Source: Microbacterium karelineae (GTDB lineage: Bacteria > Actinomycetota > Actinomycetes > Actinomycetales > Microbacteriaceae). Taken from it: a stretch of 64,000 bases of DNA. The translations under genes were made by a program, and so were the position numbers. The notes under the pieces are model-generated. The model did no database searches. It was not told the DNA's origin and was given only the letters and a program-made list of their open reading frames with translations. Shown in pieces: positions 33,371-43,632 of the stretch. The stretch covers positions 338,296 to 402,295 of the forward strand of contig NZ_WFIX01000182.1 of assembly GCF_009745985.1 (NCBI RefSeq), in the 5' to 3' direction. Position 1 is the stretch's first letter, and each line of letters begins with the position of its first letter.

Positions 33371-34360
33371 TCAGTCGATGCCGCTGTACGCGTGCAGACC
33401 CTCGAAGAACATGTTCACGATCGTGAAGTTGAACAGCACCGCCGCGAAGCCGACGATCGACAGCCACGCCGAGCGGGTGCCTCGCCAGCCGCGCGTCGCG
33501 CGCGCGTGGATGTACCCGGCGTAGAGGACCCAGATGATGAAGGTCCAGACCTCCTTGGTGTCGAAGCCCCAGTACCGTCCCCATGCGTCCTGCGCCCAGA
33601 TGGCGCCCGCGATGAGCGTGAACGTCCAGAAGATGAAGCCGATGATCGCGAAGCGGTACGCGAGACCCTCGAGCGCCTCCGCCGACGGCATCGTGCGCAG
33701 CAGGCTCCTCTTGTCGGCGAGCGCGTCGTCCGAGGCCGCGCGCCGCTCCCGCCGCGCCTGCAGCAGCTGGAAGACGCTGAGCGCGAAGGCGAGGGCGAGG
33801 AAGGCGGTCGCGAGCGAGGCGACGAACACGTGGATCACGAGCCACGTCGACTTGAGGGGATCCATGAGGGGCGTGATCGAGGTGTAGATCGTCGGCATCG
33901 AGGCCGCCCCGAGCAGGATCGTCACGAGGCCCGTCATGAACGCGCCCACGTAGCGGAGGTCCTTCCAGAACAGCACCCCGAGGTACACGGCTGTGAACAG
34001 CAGCGTCGCGGTCATCGCGAACTCGTACATGTTCGACCACGGCACGCGGCCCGCCCCGATGCCGCGCAGCACCGTCGCTCCGAGGTGCAGGAGGAAGGCG
34101 ATCCCGGTGAGGGTCGTGCCGATCCGCGCCATCACGTTGTTCCCGTGCGGGACGGGCTCGTCGGAGCCGTCCGCATCGGGCACGGACGCGCCGCCCGCGC
34201 CGACGAGCTGCGCCTGCCGATCCTTCTGGCGCACCGAGGCCTCAGAGCGCTTCGCGAGGTCGACGGCGTAGCAGATGAACGCCAGCGCGTAGACGGCGAT
34301 CGCCGTCCACAGGGCGATGACGGACCACGTGTCATACAGCAGGGCGTTGGCGGAGGGCAT
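33371..34360 (-). CDS. ccsB: Cytochrome c biogenesis protein CcsB (CcsA/ResC family)
   Basis: A 329-residue multi-helix membrane protein of system II cytochrome c maturation. The haem-handling WWD-type segment is WGRYWGFDTKEVWTFIIWVL, and histidines are found in flanking loops. The ATG at 34360 gives MPSANALLYDTWSVIALW, in line with family starts. With ResB it moves haem across the membrane and attaches it to apocytochrome c. Last gene of the resA-ccdA-resB-ccsB run, followed by a strong terminator. Confidence 0.93.
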   Translation of the reverse strand: MPSANALLYDTWSVIALWTAIAVYALAFICYAVDLAKRSEASVRQKDRQAQLVGAGGASVPDADGSDEPVPHGNNVMARIGTTLTGIAFLLHLGATVLRGIGAGRVPWSNMYEFAMTATLLFTAVYLGVLFWKDLRYVGAFMTGLVTILLGAASMPTIYTSITPLMDPLKSTWLVIHVFVASLATAFLALAFALSVFQLLQARRERRAASDDALADKRSLLRTMPSAEALEGLAYRFAIIGFIFWTFTLIAGAIWAQDAWGRYWGFDTKEVWTFIIWVLYAGYIHARATRGWRGTRSAWLSIVGFAAVLFNFTIVNMFFEGLHAYSGID

Positions 34361-34406
34361 GGGCTCGATTCTCGGTCTGATGTTCTCGGCGGGTGGGGCG
34401 CGGGCG

Positions 34407-36080
34407 TCAGCCGCGCAGATCCTTCTCGTGCTGCGCGGCGAGCTCGTCGACGGCGCGGCGGATCGCGGGATCCTCGCCGCGCGCGAGGCCCGCGTACTCG
34501 ACGCGCGCTCCGTCGCCATCCGGCGTCACCTTCACCCACAGGCGCCGGCGCGGCACGAGCAGCGCCGTGATGAGCCCCGCGACGAGCAGGATCGCGAAGG
34601 CGAGCACCCAGCCCGTCGAGGCGTCGTGGTGCACCTGCAGCGACACGAACCGCTTGACGGACTCGGTGTATCCGATCTCGTCGACGTCGGCACCCTCTGG
34701 GGTCTCGTCCTCGAAGGTGACGGATCCGCGCCCGCCCGGCAGGTCGACGGTCTGGCCGGGCGACAGTTCGAGCGACGAGGCCTCCGCATCGGGGCCGGCG
34801 ATCTCCTCCATGCCGCTCGGATCGAGCGTGTACACGGATCGCGGGGTGCCGTCGTCGATGCCGAGGTCGCCCACATACGCGCGCAGGGTGAGCACGGGAT
34901 TGTACAGGTCGGCGTACGCCGAGGTCATCGCGCCCGTGCCGAGCTCGGCCTGCGTCGGGTAGAAGAAGCCGACGAGGCCCAGCTGCTGCTCGAGCCCATC
35001 GGGCACCTTGACGACGCCGAGCGAAGTGAGATTGTCGTCCTGCGGCAGGAACGGAACCGAGTCGCGGTAGACGACCTCGCCGTCCGCGTCGCGCACCGTG
35101 ATCGTCGGCGCATATCCGTTGCCGAGGAGGTAGACGGCGTCGCCGTGCACGCGCAGCGGGTGGTTCACCCGCACGGCGCCCTCCTCGGAGGACCCGTCGG
35201 CCTCGCGGACCGTGACATTGGCCGAGAAGTCGCCCGCCTGCCCCGCGCCGTTCTGGCCGTACGGCACATAGGTCACGTCGAACGAGTCGAGCGTCATGGA
35301 GTACGGCGCGAGGGCGTCGTCGGCGACGAGCCGGCCCTTGTTCATCGACGAGTAGTTCAGCAGCGAGTTCACGAAGGTCGTGCCCTCGATGATGACGCTC
35401 TGCCCCGTGTAGGCGAGCTGCCCGCCGAGGCCGACGGCGACGAGGATCCCTACGAGCGCCGTGTGGAAGAGGAGGTTGCCCGTCTCGCGCAGATAGCCGC
35501 GCTCGGCCGAGACCGACCGGGATCCGCCGGAGTCGTATCGCTCGACGCGATAGCCCTGCTTCCTCAGGCGAGCCTCGGCGGCGGCGACGGCGCGCTCGGG
35601 ATCCGCCGCGAGCGTCTCCGCGCGGAAGTCGGCGAGTCGACCCAGGCGCGCGGGCGTGCGCGGCGGGCGCGCGCGGAGCGCCGAGAGGTGGTGCTTCGTG
35701 CGCGGCAGGATGCACCCGATGAGCGACACGAACAGCAGGAGGTAGATGGCGGAGAACCACGCCGAGGAGTACACATCGAACAGCTGCAGCGCGTCGACGA
35801 TCGGGAACAGGTCGGGGTTGTCGCTCTCCCACTGCGTGACGCCGTTCGGGTTCGCCATGCGCTGCGGGAAGATCGATCCTGGGATCGCGGCGATCGCGAG
35901 CAGGAGCAGCAGCACGAGCGCCGTGCGCATGCTCGTCAGCTGACGCCAGCCCCAGCGCAGCCAGCCGACGACGCCGAGCGTCGGCTGGGCGATGCCGGGC
36001 CCCGCGGAGTCGTAGTGATCGTCGGGGCGACGCGGATCCGCGGCCGTGTTGTTCGTGAGATCAGATCGGGAGCTCGACAC
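34407..36080 (-). CDS. resB: Cytochrome c biogenesis protein ResB
   Basis: A 557-residue membrane protein of the ResB/Ccs1 family. Helices near residues 50-70 (TALVLLLLLAIAAIPGSIFP), 105-130 and 200-225 precede a large extracytoplasmic domain, and a last helix stands near residue 495. LSALRARPPRTP and ETGNLLFHTALVGILVAV are family stretches. It overlaps the end of ccdA by 20 bases. Partner of CcsB in haem delivery and ligation. Confidence 0.93.
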   Translation of the reverse strand: MSSSRSDLTNNTAADPRRPDDHYDSAGPGIAQPTLGVVGWLRWGWRQLTSMRTALVLLLLLAIAAIPGSIFPQRMANPNGVTQWESDNPDLFPIVDALQLFDVYSSAWFSAIYLLLFVSLIGCILPRTKHHLSALRARPPRTPARLGRLADFRAETLAADPERAVAAAEARLRKQGYRVERYDSGGSRSVSAERGYLRETGNLLFHTALVGILVAVGLGGQLAYTGQSVIIEGTTFVNSLLNYSSMNKGRLVADDALAPYSMTLDSFDVTYVPYGQNGAGQAGDFSANVTVREADGSSEEGAVRVNHPLRVHGDAVYLLGNGYAPTITVRDADGEVVYRDSVPFLPQDDNLTSLGVVKVPDGLEQQLGLVGFFYPTQAELGTGAMTSAYADLYNPVLTLRAYVGDLGIDDGTPRSVYTLDPSGMEEIAGPDAEASSLELSPGQTVDLPGGRGSVTFEDETPEGADVDEIGYTESVKRFVSLQVHHDASTGWVLAFAILLVAGLITALLVPRRRLWVKVTPDGDGARVEYAGLARGEDPAIRRAVDELAAQHEKDLRG

Positions 36081-36810
36081 CGCCGATCACCCCCTGCAGG
36101 CGCGACATGATCATGGTCCACACGCCCGACACCATCAGCAGCCCGAGAAGGATCAGCAGGGATCCTCCGACGATGTTGACCGTGCGCACGTGCCGGCGCA
36201 GGAACGTCAGCGACCGCGTCGCCCAGCCGAAGCCGAGCGCCGCGATGACGAACGGGATCCCGAGCCCGAGCGAGTAGGTGAGCCCGAGCAGGCCCGCGCG
36301 CCACGGATCCCCCGTGTTCCACGACAGGCTCATGATGACGGCGAGCGTCGGCCCGATGCACGGCGCCCAGCCGATTCCGAGGGCGAGGCCCAGCAGCGGC
36401 GCCCCGATGAGGCCGAGGTCGCCGTTCATGGTCGGCTTCATGGTGCGCTGAAGCGGCCGGAGCATGCCGAGGAACACGAGGCCCATCACGATGATGACGA
36501 CGCCGAGCACCCGCGTGATGGCGTCCTGGTAGCGCAGGAGGAACAGGCCGAGCCCGCCGCTGAAGACGTTGAGCGCCATGAACACGACCGTGAAGCCGGC
36601 GATGAACAGCAGCACGCCGCCGACGAGGCGCCCGCGGGGCGCGGATCCGGGACCCTCCGCCCGCGGCGCGACGGCGCCCGAGATGAAGCCGAGGTAGCCG
36701 GGAACGAGCGGCAGCACGCAGGGCGAGAGGAACGACAGCAGCCCCGCCGCGAGAGCGATGGGGAGCGCGACCCAGAGGGCGCCGCCGCCGACGAGCTGTT
36801 CGATGCTCAC
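36061..36810 (-). CDS. ccdA: Cytochrome c biogenesis protein CcdA
   Basis: A 249-residue thiol-disulfide membrane transporter with six helices. The two redox cysteines are in LSFLSPCVLPLVPGY (Cys31) and GIGWAPCIGPTLAV. It passes reducing power from cytoplasmic thioredoxin to ResA. The GTG start overlaps the resA stop as GTGA, and its 3' end overlaps resB. Confidence 0.94.
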   Translation of the reverse strand: MSIEQLVGGGALWVALPIALAAGLLSFLSPCVLPLVPGYLGFISGAVAPRAEGPGSAPRGRLVGGVLLFIAGFTVVFMALNVFSGGLGLFLLRYQDAITRVLGVVIIVMGLVFLGMLRPLQRTMKPTMNGDLGLIGAPLLGLALGIGWAPCIGPTLAVIMSLSWNTGDPWRAGLLGLTYSLGLGIPFVIAALGFGWATRSLTFLRRHVRTVNIVGGSLLILLGLLMVSGVWTMIMSRLQGVIGGVELPI

Positions 36811-37415
36811 GCGGTCTCGTCGAGGGTCTCGCTGACGAGCGTCGAGAGGATCGACGCGCCCTCGAGCTGGCCGATGATGCGCGCCGCGACGCGGCCTTCG
36901 CGGTCGAGGACGAGCGTCGTCGGCGTCGCCTGGATCGGCGTCGCCGCGGCGAAGGCGAGCTTCACGGATCCGGTGTCGACGTCGACGATGCTCGGGTACG
37001 TGACCTCGTTCTCGGTCGCGAAGGAGCGCGCCGTATCGGCCTGGTCGTAGATGTTGACGCCGACGAACGCGACGTCGTCGCCCTGGTGCTCCTGCCACAC
37101 CTGTTCGAGGTCGGGCGCCTCGACGATGCACGGCCCGCACGAGGCGTACCAGAAGTTGACGACCGTGACCTTGCCGGCGGTGTCATCGCTCGAGAGCGGC
37201 TCGCCGTGCTCGGTCTCGCCCGCCCATTCGACGGGGTCGCCGCGGTCGTCGGCGGGGATCTCGTCGACGCGGAAGTCGCCCGCGATGTAGCCCTTGTTGT
37301 CGCCCGCGAGGTACTGCTCCGACACGGGGTCGCTCGAGCACGCGGCGACGGACGCCGCGAGCGCGACGATCGCGAGGGCGGATCCGACGCGTCGGATCAG
37401 GGCAGTCGAGGGCAC
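36807..37415 (-). CDS. resA: ResA/TlpA-like thioredoxin lipoprotein
   Basis: A 202-residue exported thioredoxin with a lipobox-like VAAC ending the signal (Cys26) and the active site Cys93-Gly-Pro-Cys96 in WYASCGPCIVEAP. The cis-Pro region is ATPTTLVLD. It keeps apocytochrome c cysteines reduced for haem attachment. Starts on GTG with a good TAGAAT -10 element 8 bases upstream, a leaderless pattern; first gene of the ccs operon. Confidence 0.92.
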   Translation of the reverse strand: MPSTALIRRVGSALAIVALAASVAACSSDPVSEQYLAGDNKGYIAGDFRVDEIPADDRGDPVEWAGETEHGEPLSSDDTAGKVTVVNFWYASCGPCIVEAPDLEQVWQEHQGDDVAFVGVNIYDQADTARSFATENEVTYPSIVDVDTGSVKLAFAAATPIQATPTTLVLDREGRVAARIIGQLEGASILSTLVSETLDETA

Positions 37416-37462
37416 CTGAGCAATTCTACGCGCTGTAGTAAGAGGAGGCTGAGTGCGCCTGC

Positions 37463-37846
37463 TTACGCGCCCCGGCGCCGGATCCGGGCGGCGAGCGCCG
37501 CGATCGCGCGCCAGCCGACGAGGAATGCCCCGAGCGCGAGGGCCGTGACGATGAGGAACGACCAGGCGAAGCCGCCTCCCGTCGCGACGCGGAGGACCAT
37601 GCCGAGCGCGACCGCGAGGATCCAGACGGGGATCCCCGTGCGCAGCGGGGCCGCCGGCGTCCGCCACGCACGGCACGCGGCCCACCCGATTGCGGCGCCG
37701 AGGAGGAACGGCCACGCGACACCCGCGAGGCCGGCGGGGGTGAACCCGCCCTCGTGGTTCGCCATGCCGATCGCCGCGAACACGACGATGAGCAGGGCGT
37801 CGATGACGGCGGCGAGGATCCAGGGGAACGGGCGGCGGGAGGTCAC
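37463..37846 (-). CDS. DUF3054 membrane protein
   Basis: A 127-residue protein with four membrane helices (AAVIDALLIVVFAAIGMANH, AWPFLLGAAIGWAACRAW, WILAVALGMVLRV, SFLIVTALALGAFLVGW). This matches the DUF3054 pattern, including the conserved ...HEGG... and GxxxGW segments. GTG start with TACGCT 6-7 bases upstream. It lies between resA and the divergent phosphatase gene; the function is unknown. Confidence 0.85.
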   Translation of the reverse strand: MTSRRPFPWILAAVIDALLIVVFAAIGMANHEGGFTPAGLAGVAWPFLLGAAIGWAACRAWRTPAAPLRTGIPVWILAVALGMVLRVATGGGFAWSFLIVTALALGAFLVGWRAIAALAARIRRRGA

Positions 37847-37870
37847 AGCTCGAGCGTACGCACCCCACCC

Positions 37871-37956
37871 CTGCACGACGACGCCAATATTGTGCGGAGA
37901 CGTCTGCGATGGCGGCGTGTCACCCCGACGGACCGAGAATTGGCGTCGTCGTGCAG
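37871..37956. repeat. Conserved-arm intergenic hairpin, copy C
   Basis: Perfect 18-bp arms CTGCACGACGACGCCAAT (37871-37888) and its inverse (37939-37956) around a 50-base loop. Divergent position: 24 bases upstream of the DUF3054 start and 17 bases upstream of the phosphatase start. The right arm overlaps the expected -35 region of the phosphatase promoter. Confidence 0.85.
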
Positions 37957-37973
37957 GTGGATAGGGTGGCAGC

Positions 37974-38606
37974 ATGCCCGCCGAACGCCTGCACCTCGTC
38001 CGCCACGGGGAGGTCCACAACCCCGGCCACGTGCTGTATGAGCGGATCCCCGGGTTCGGGCTCAGCGAGACGGGTCGCGAGATGACCCGCGCCGCCGCCG
38101 CGCACGTCGCGGGCCTCGGTCGGCCCGTCACCCGCCTCGTCTGCTCGCCGCTGCAGCGCACGCGCGAATCCGCCGAGCCGTTCTCGGAGGCCTTCGGACT
38201 CGAGCCGCAGGCCGATGAGCGCGTGATCGAGCCGTGGAACGCGTTCGCGGGGAAGCGGATGAAGCGCGCCGTGATGAATCCCCTCAACTGGCGCCTGCTC
38301 GTGAACCCGTCCCGTCCGAGCTGGGGTGAGCCGTTCGCCGACACGGCGGCGCGCGTCGTCGCGGCGATGACCGACGCGTGGGACGCGGCCGACGGCGGCG
38401 ACGTCGTGATCGTGTCGCACCAGGCGCCGATCTGGCTCGCCCACCTGGCGGTGGCGGGCGAGAAGCTCGCCCACTCCCCCACGAAGCGCCGCTGCGCCCT
38501 CTCGAGCGTCACGAGCTTCGATCGACCCGGCACCGGCCCGACGGGCTTCGCCGAGATCGCCTATGCCGAGCCCGCCCAGGCCGGAATCGACCTCGGCGCG
38601 GTCTGA
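37974..38606 (+). CDS. Histidine phosphatase family protein
   Basis: A 210-residue phosphoglycerate-mutase-fold phosphatase with the catalytic LVRHGEVHNP (Arg10-His11), SPLQRTRESAEPF, and second histidine in VIVSHQAPIW. In mycobacteria a homologue heads the ccs operon in the same direction; here it faces away from it. TAGGGT lies 6 bases before the ATG. The substrate is not known. Confidence 0.9.
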   Translation: MPAERLHLVRHGEVHNPGHVLYERIPGFGLSETGREMTRAAAAHVAGLGRPVTRLVCSPLQRTRESAEPFSEAFGLEPQADERVIEPWNAFAGKRMKRAVMNPLNWRLLVNPSRPSWGEPFADTAARVVAAMTDAWDAADGGDVVIVSHQAPIWLAHLAVAGEKLAHSPTKRRCALSSVTSFDRPGTGPTGFAEIAYAEPAQAGIDLGAV

Positions 38607-38618
38607 CCCGGCGTCCCG

Positions 38619-39548
38619 TCAGCCGCGGCGGCGCATGGCCGCCCGCTCGACGATGATCAGCACGACCACGACGATCGCGCCGCCGATCGCGAAGAGAATC
38701 GGACCGAGCGGATCCGTCGGCGCGACGAGCACGCCGTGGCCCTCGTCGCTGCCGTCGCCGCCCTGCCACGGCCAGAGGGCGCGCAGCGATCCGAGCATGA
38801 GGCCCGCCATGACGAGGAGCGTCATGCGGCGGTGCCTTTCGAGCAGGACGCGGATCACGCGCACGACCGTCAGCAGCCCGAGGATCGCCCCGGCCGCGAA
38901 GACCCCGATGTAGCCGAGATCGCGATCGTCGACGGCCTGCAGGGTCGGCGAGTAGAGGCCGATGGCGAGGAGGAAGAAGGATCCGGAGACACCCGGGACG
39001 ACCAGCGCGCAGACGGCGACGGCCGCGGCGAAGAAGACGAAGATCAGGTTCGGATCGTCGATCGCGGATCCACCGGCGAAGCCGACGAGGAAGAAGGCGA
39101 TGGCGGCCGGGACGACGAACGAGACGACGTCGACCGCGAGGTTCGTGCGCTTCGGAAGCAGCTGGAACGGCACGATGAGGCTCGCCGAGACGAGGCCGAA
39201 GAACAGTCCGCGCGCGTTCTCGGGGTGCGCGGAGACGAGGTGCTCGACGGTCCCCGCCGCGAACAGCACCGCCGCCGCCATGCCGATGAGCATCGGGACG
39301 ACGAGCCACCAGTCGACCTCGCCGATGCGGCGCCGGAAGCCCGCCAGGCGGTCCGGGCCGACCACGAGCGTCTTGAACGCCCCGCCGAGGGCGCCTGCGG
39401 CGATCAGCGCCCGCTCGTAGACACCCGTGACGAGCGCGACGGTTCCGCCGGAGACGCCGGGCACCAGCTCGGCCATGCCGATGAGGAATCCGCGCAGCGC
39501 GTTGACGGGGCTGTGCGCGGGTCGCGCGGCGGGGGCGTTCTCGCTCAT
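38619..39548 (-). CDS. DUF368 polyprenyl-phosphate transporter family protein
   Basis: A 309-residue membrane protein with eight or more helices and the two repeated family motifs [22 protein letters not shown] and [22 protein letters not shown]368 proteins have been linked to recycling of undecaprenyl phosphate across the membrane (PopT type). The second in-frame ATG (39548) gives [20 protein letters not shown]. Convergent with the phosphatase gene; divergent from aspS. Confidence 0.88.
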   Translation of the reverse strand: MSENAPAARPAHSPVNALRGFLIGMAELVPGVSGGTVALVTGVYERALIAAGALGGAFKTLVVGPDRLAGFRRRIGEVDWWLVVPMLIGMAAAVLFAAGTVEHLVSAHPENARGLFFGLVSASLIVPFQLLPKRTNLAVDVVSFVVPAAIAFFLVGFAGGSAIDDPNLIFVFFAAAVAVCALVVPGVSGSFFLLAIGLYSPTLQAVDDRDLGYIGVFAAGAILGLLTVVRVIRVLLERHRRMTLLVMAGLMLGSLRALWPWQGGDGSDEGHGVLVAPTDPLGPILFAIGGAIVVVVLIIVERAAMRRRG

Positions 39549-39668
39549 GGGTCTCGCTTCCGTCGTGGGGCGCACTCGCGCCGCCACGACATTACCGGCC
39601 GCACCTCACTCCCGCCCTGGGGACAAGCCGCGGGAACAGGCACGTCTGAGCGTCCAGGCGGCGGCGAA

Positions 39669-39674
39669 TAGGAT
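39669..39674 (+). promoter_or_regulatory. Probable -10 element of aspS
   Basis: TAGGAT about 38 bases before the GTG start; a conventional leader with the AGGAGG site follows. The -35 element is not clear. Confidence 0.4.
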
Positions 39675-39711
39675 TGTCCCCGTCAGATCAACACAATCAG
39701 GAGGATCCTCC

Positions 39712-41487
<1,776 letters not shown>

Positions 41488-41496
41488 TCCTCCCTG

Positions 41497-41523
41497 AGCG
41501 CCCCGCGGATCCCGCGGGGCGCT
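41497..41523 (+). terminator. Intrinsic terminator after aspS
   Basis: AGCGCCCCGCGG / CCGCGGGGCGCT arms of 12 bp around a 3-base loop, 10 bases past the aspS stop; TTCGCG follows. Confidence 0.8.
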
Positions 41524-41674
41524 TCGCGTGGGGTGAGTGTCCAGTGCCCGCCCTGTGTGACTGTGGCGGGGCGCACCCGACCGGCATCCCCTCTTGTCGT
41601 CGACGGCAACGTTTCAGTACGGTCGGCTTCAGCTCGCCCGTTTCCTGCGGCGCGACGACAAGGAGGTCCATCAG

Positions 41675-43072
41675 GTGTCATTCCTCGATCGGCAGCACAC
41701 GATCGCCCCGGCCGGGTACAGCCGGTGGCTCATCCCGCCCGCCGCCCTCGCGATCCATCTCTGCATCGGCCAGGTGTATGCGACGAGCGTGTACAAGAAC
41801 TCCCTCGTCGCCCACTTCGATGCCTCCCTCACGGCGATCGGCGTGATCTTCTCGATCGCGATCGTCATGCTCGGCGTCTCGGCCGCGATCCTCGGCACGT
41901 GGGTGGAGAAGGTCGGCCCACGCAAGGCGATGTTCACGTCAGCCTGCTTCTGGGCCGCCGGGTTCCTCGTCGGGGCGCTCGGCATCTCGACCACGCAGCT
42001 CTGGCTCGTCTACATCGGCTACGGGTTCCTCGGCGGCATCGGTCTCGGCATCGGGTACATCTCGCCCGTGTCGACCCTCATCAAGTGGTTCCCGGACCGG
42101 CCGGGCCTCGCGACCGGCATGGCGATCATGGGATTCGGCGGCGGCGCGCTCGTCGCCTCCCCCGTCTCCCGCCAGCTCATGGCGCTCTACGACCCGACCT
42201 ATGATCCGGCGGACTCCGGAGCCATCGCTTCGGGATCCGCGGTCGCGATGCTGTTCGTCACGCTCGGCGTCGTGTACTTCCTCGTGATGATGCTCGGCGT
42301 CTTCAACGTGCGCACGCCGGCGCCGGGATGGAAGCCCGACCACTGGGATCCGCGCACCGTCAAGCCCAAGTCACTCGTCACGACCGCGAACGTCTCGGCG
42401 GCCAACGCGACGAAGACGCCGCAGTTCTGGCTGCTGTGGATCGTCCTGTTCTGCAACGTCACGGCCGGGATCGGGATCCTCGAGCAGGCGAGCCCCATGA
42501 TCCAGGACTTCTTCCGCGAGGGAGGAACCTCGCTCGTGGTCGGCTCGACGGCGGCGGGATTCGTCGCGCTGCTGTCGCTGTTCAACATGGCGGGGCGGTT
42601 CGTGTGGTCGTCGACGAGCGACTACACGGGACGCAAGCCGATCTATATGATCTACCTCGGCGTCGGGATCGTCCTCTACCTGCTCCTGTCGACCGTCGGA
42701 GCGTCGAGCACGCTGCTGTTCGTCGTCCTCGCCGCGATCATCCTGTCGTTCTACGGCGGCGGGTTCGCGACGATCCCCGCGTATCTCCGCGACCTGTTCG
42801 GCACGTATCAGGTCGGCGCGATCCACGGCCGCCTGCTCACAGCATGGTCGGCCGCGGGCATCGCCGGGCCGCTCATCATCAACGGGTTCCTCGATGCGCG
42901 CGGCACGCCTGGCGAACTCGTCGCCGCCGACTACCGCCCCGCGTTGTTCACCATGGTCGGCGTCCTCGCGGTCGGCTTCATCGCCAACCTGCTGGTGCGC
43001 CCCGTCTCCGAGCGCTTCCACGAGCCGACGCGACCCGAGCCCGAGCCCGAGAAGCAGGAGGTGGCGAAGTGA
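41675..43072 (+). CDS. OFA-family (oxalate/formate antiporter-like) MFS transporter
   Basis: A 465-residue MFS transporter with 12 helices. OFA-type stretches are HLCIGQVYATSVYKNSL, GGIGLGIGYISPVSTLIKWFPDRPGLATGMAIMGFGGGA, and GRFVWSSTSDYTGRKPIY. GTG at 41675 with AAGGAGG upstream. It ends with a charged tail and overlaps by four bases a tiny one-helix protein gene that commonly accompanies such transporters. The substrate is probably a small carboxylate, unproven. Confidence 0.9.
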   Translation: MSFLDRQHTIAPAGYSRWLIPPAALAIHLCIGQVYATSVYKNSLVAHFDASLTAIGVIFSIAIVMLGVSAAILGTWVEKVGPRKAMFTSACFWAAGFLVGALGISTTQLWLVYIGYGFLGGIGLGIGYISPVSTLIKWFPDRPGLATGMAIMGFGGGALVASPVSRQLMALYDPTYDPADSGAIASGSAVAMLFVTLGVVYFLVMMLGVFNVRTPAPGWKPDHWDPRTVKPKSLVTTANVSAANATKTPQFWLLWIVLFCNVTAGIGILEQASPMIQDFFREGGTSLVVGSTAAGFVALLSLFNMAGRFVWSSTSDYTGRKPIYMIYLGVGIVLYLLLSTVGASSTLLFVVLAAIILSFYGGGFATIPAYLRDLFGTYQVGAIHGRLLTAWSAAGIAGPLIINGFLDARGTPGELVAADYRPALFTMVGVLAVGFIANLLVRPVSERFHEPTRPEPEPEKQEVAK

Positions 43073-43206
43073 ACGAGCAGGATCCTCCGTCGACAGGGTC
43101 GTCGCAGACGGCGCGGATCGTCGTGTCGTGGGCGATCGTCGGGATCCCGCTGGTCTACGCGCTCGTGCAGACCGCGATCTCGGTGACGCCGCTGTTCACC
43201 GGGTGA
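43069..43206 (+). CDS. One-helix small partner of MFS transporter
   Basis: A 45-residue protein starting MNEQDPPSTGSSQTARIVVS, with a single membrane helix (SWAIVGIPLVYALVQTAISV) and a short outer tail ending LFTG. The GTG start overlaps the MFS stop as GTGA. Small single-helix proteins are found directly after OFA-type MFS genes in many bacteria and are thought to be accessory subunits. Confidence 0.82.
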   Translation: MNEQDPPSTGSSQTARIVVSWAIVGIPLVYALVQTAISVTPLFTG

Positions 43207-43212
43207 CTGTGC

Positions 43213-43240
43213 GCGCCCGCGGATCCGATCCGCGGGGCGC
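43213..43240. terminator. Hairpin terminator between convergent genes
   Basis: GCGCCCGCGGATC / GATCCGCGGGGCGC pair around a short loop, 7 bases after the small MFS-partner gene and 9 before the Dabb stop; usable from both sides. Confidence 0.7.
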
Positions 43241-43248
43241 ACGTCGCG

Positions 43249-43548
43249 TCAGATCTCGAAGTCGATCGCGGCTCGGCGCGTCTTGAACGTGCCGATGAAC
43301 GTCGACACCTCGACGTGCGCGGGGTGCGTGGCGTAGACGGCGAGCGCGTCGGCGTCGTCGAAGTCGGCGACGAGGGCGAAGTCGAAGTTGCCGTCGATGT
43401 CGACCGAGTTCGCGCCGACGGTCATCGAGCGCAGGCCCGGCACGACGCCGACGAGCTTCTCGAGGCGAACGGCCGCCTCGGTGATCTTGGCGTTGCGGTC
43501 CTCGGCGGTGTCGGCGTCGACGTCGAACATCACGATATGGCGGATCAT
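43249..43548 (-). CDS. Dabb-family (stress-responsive A/B barrel) protein
   Basis: A 99-residue ferredoxin-like alpha/beta barrel: begins MIRHIVMFDVDADTAED, with FDFALVADFDDADALAVYATHPAHVEV in the second half, characteristic of Dabb. Such proteins dimerise; roles range from stress response to small-molecule conversion. It stands alone between the MFS and molybdoenzyme genes. No specific function can be given. Confidence 0.88.
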   Translation of the reverse strand: MIRHIVMFDVDADTAEDRNAKITEAAVRLEKLVGVVPGLRSMTVGANSVDIDGNFDFALVADFDDADALAVYATHPAHVEVSTFIGTFKTRRAAIDFEI

Positions 43549-43632
43549 GCGCGCTCCTTTGCAGATCAGGGGATCTAAGTCATCGTACGGATCGAATCGG
43601 ATCCCACGGGGAGGGCGACACGATGGCGCGGC

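Noticed and set aside
37846-37974. Hairpin C as a simple terminator
   Set aside because: It lies between the starts of two divergent genes, so no transcript of a neighbouring gene should end there.
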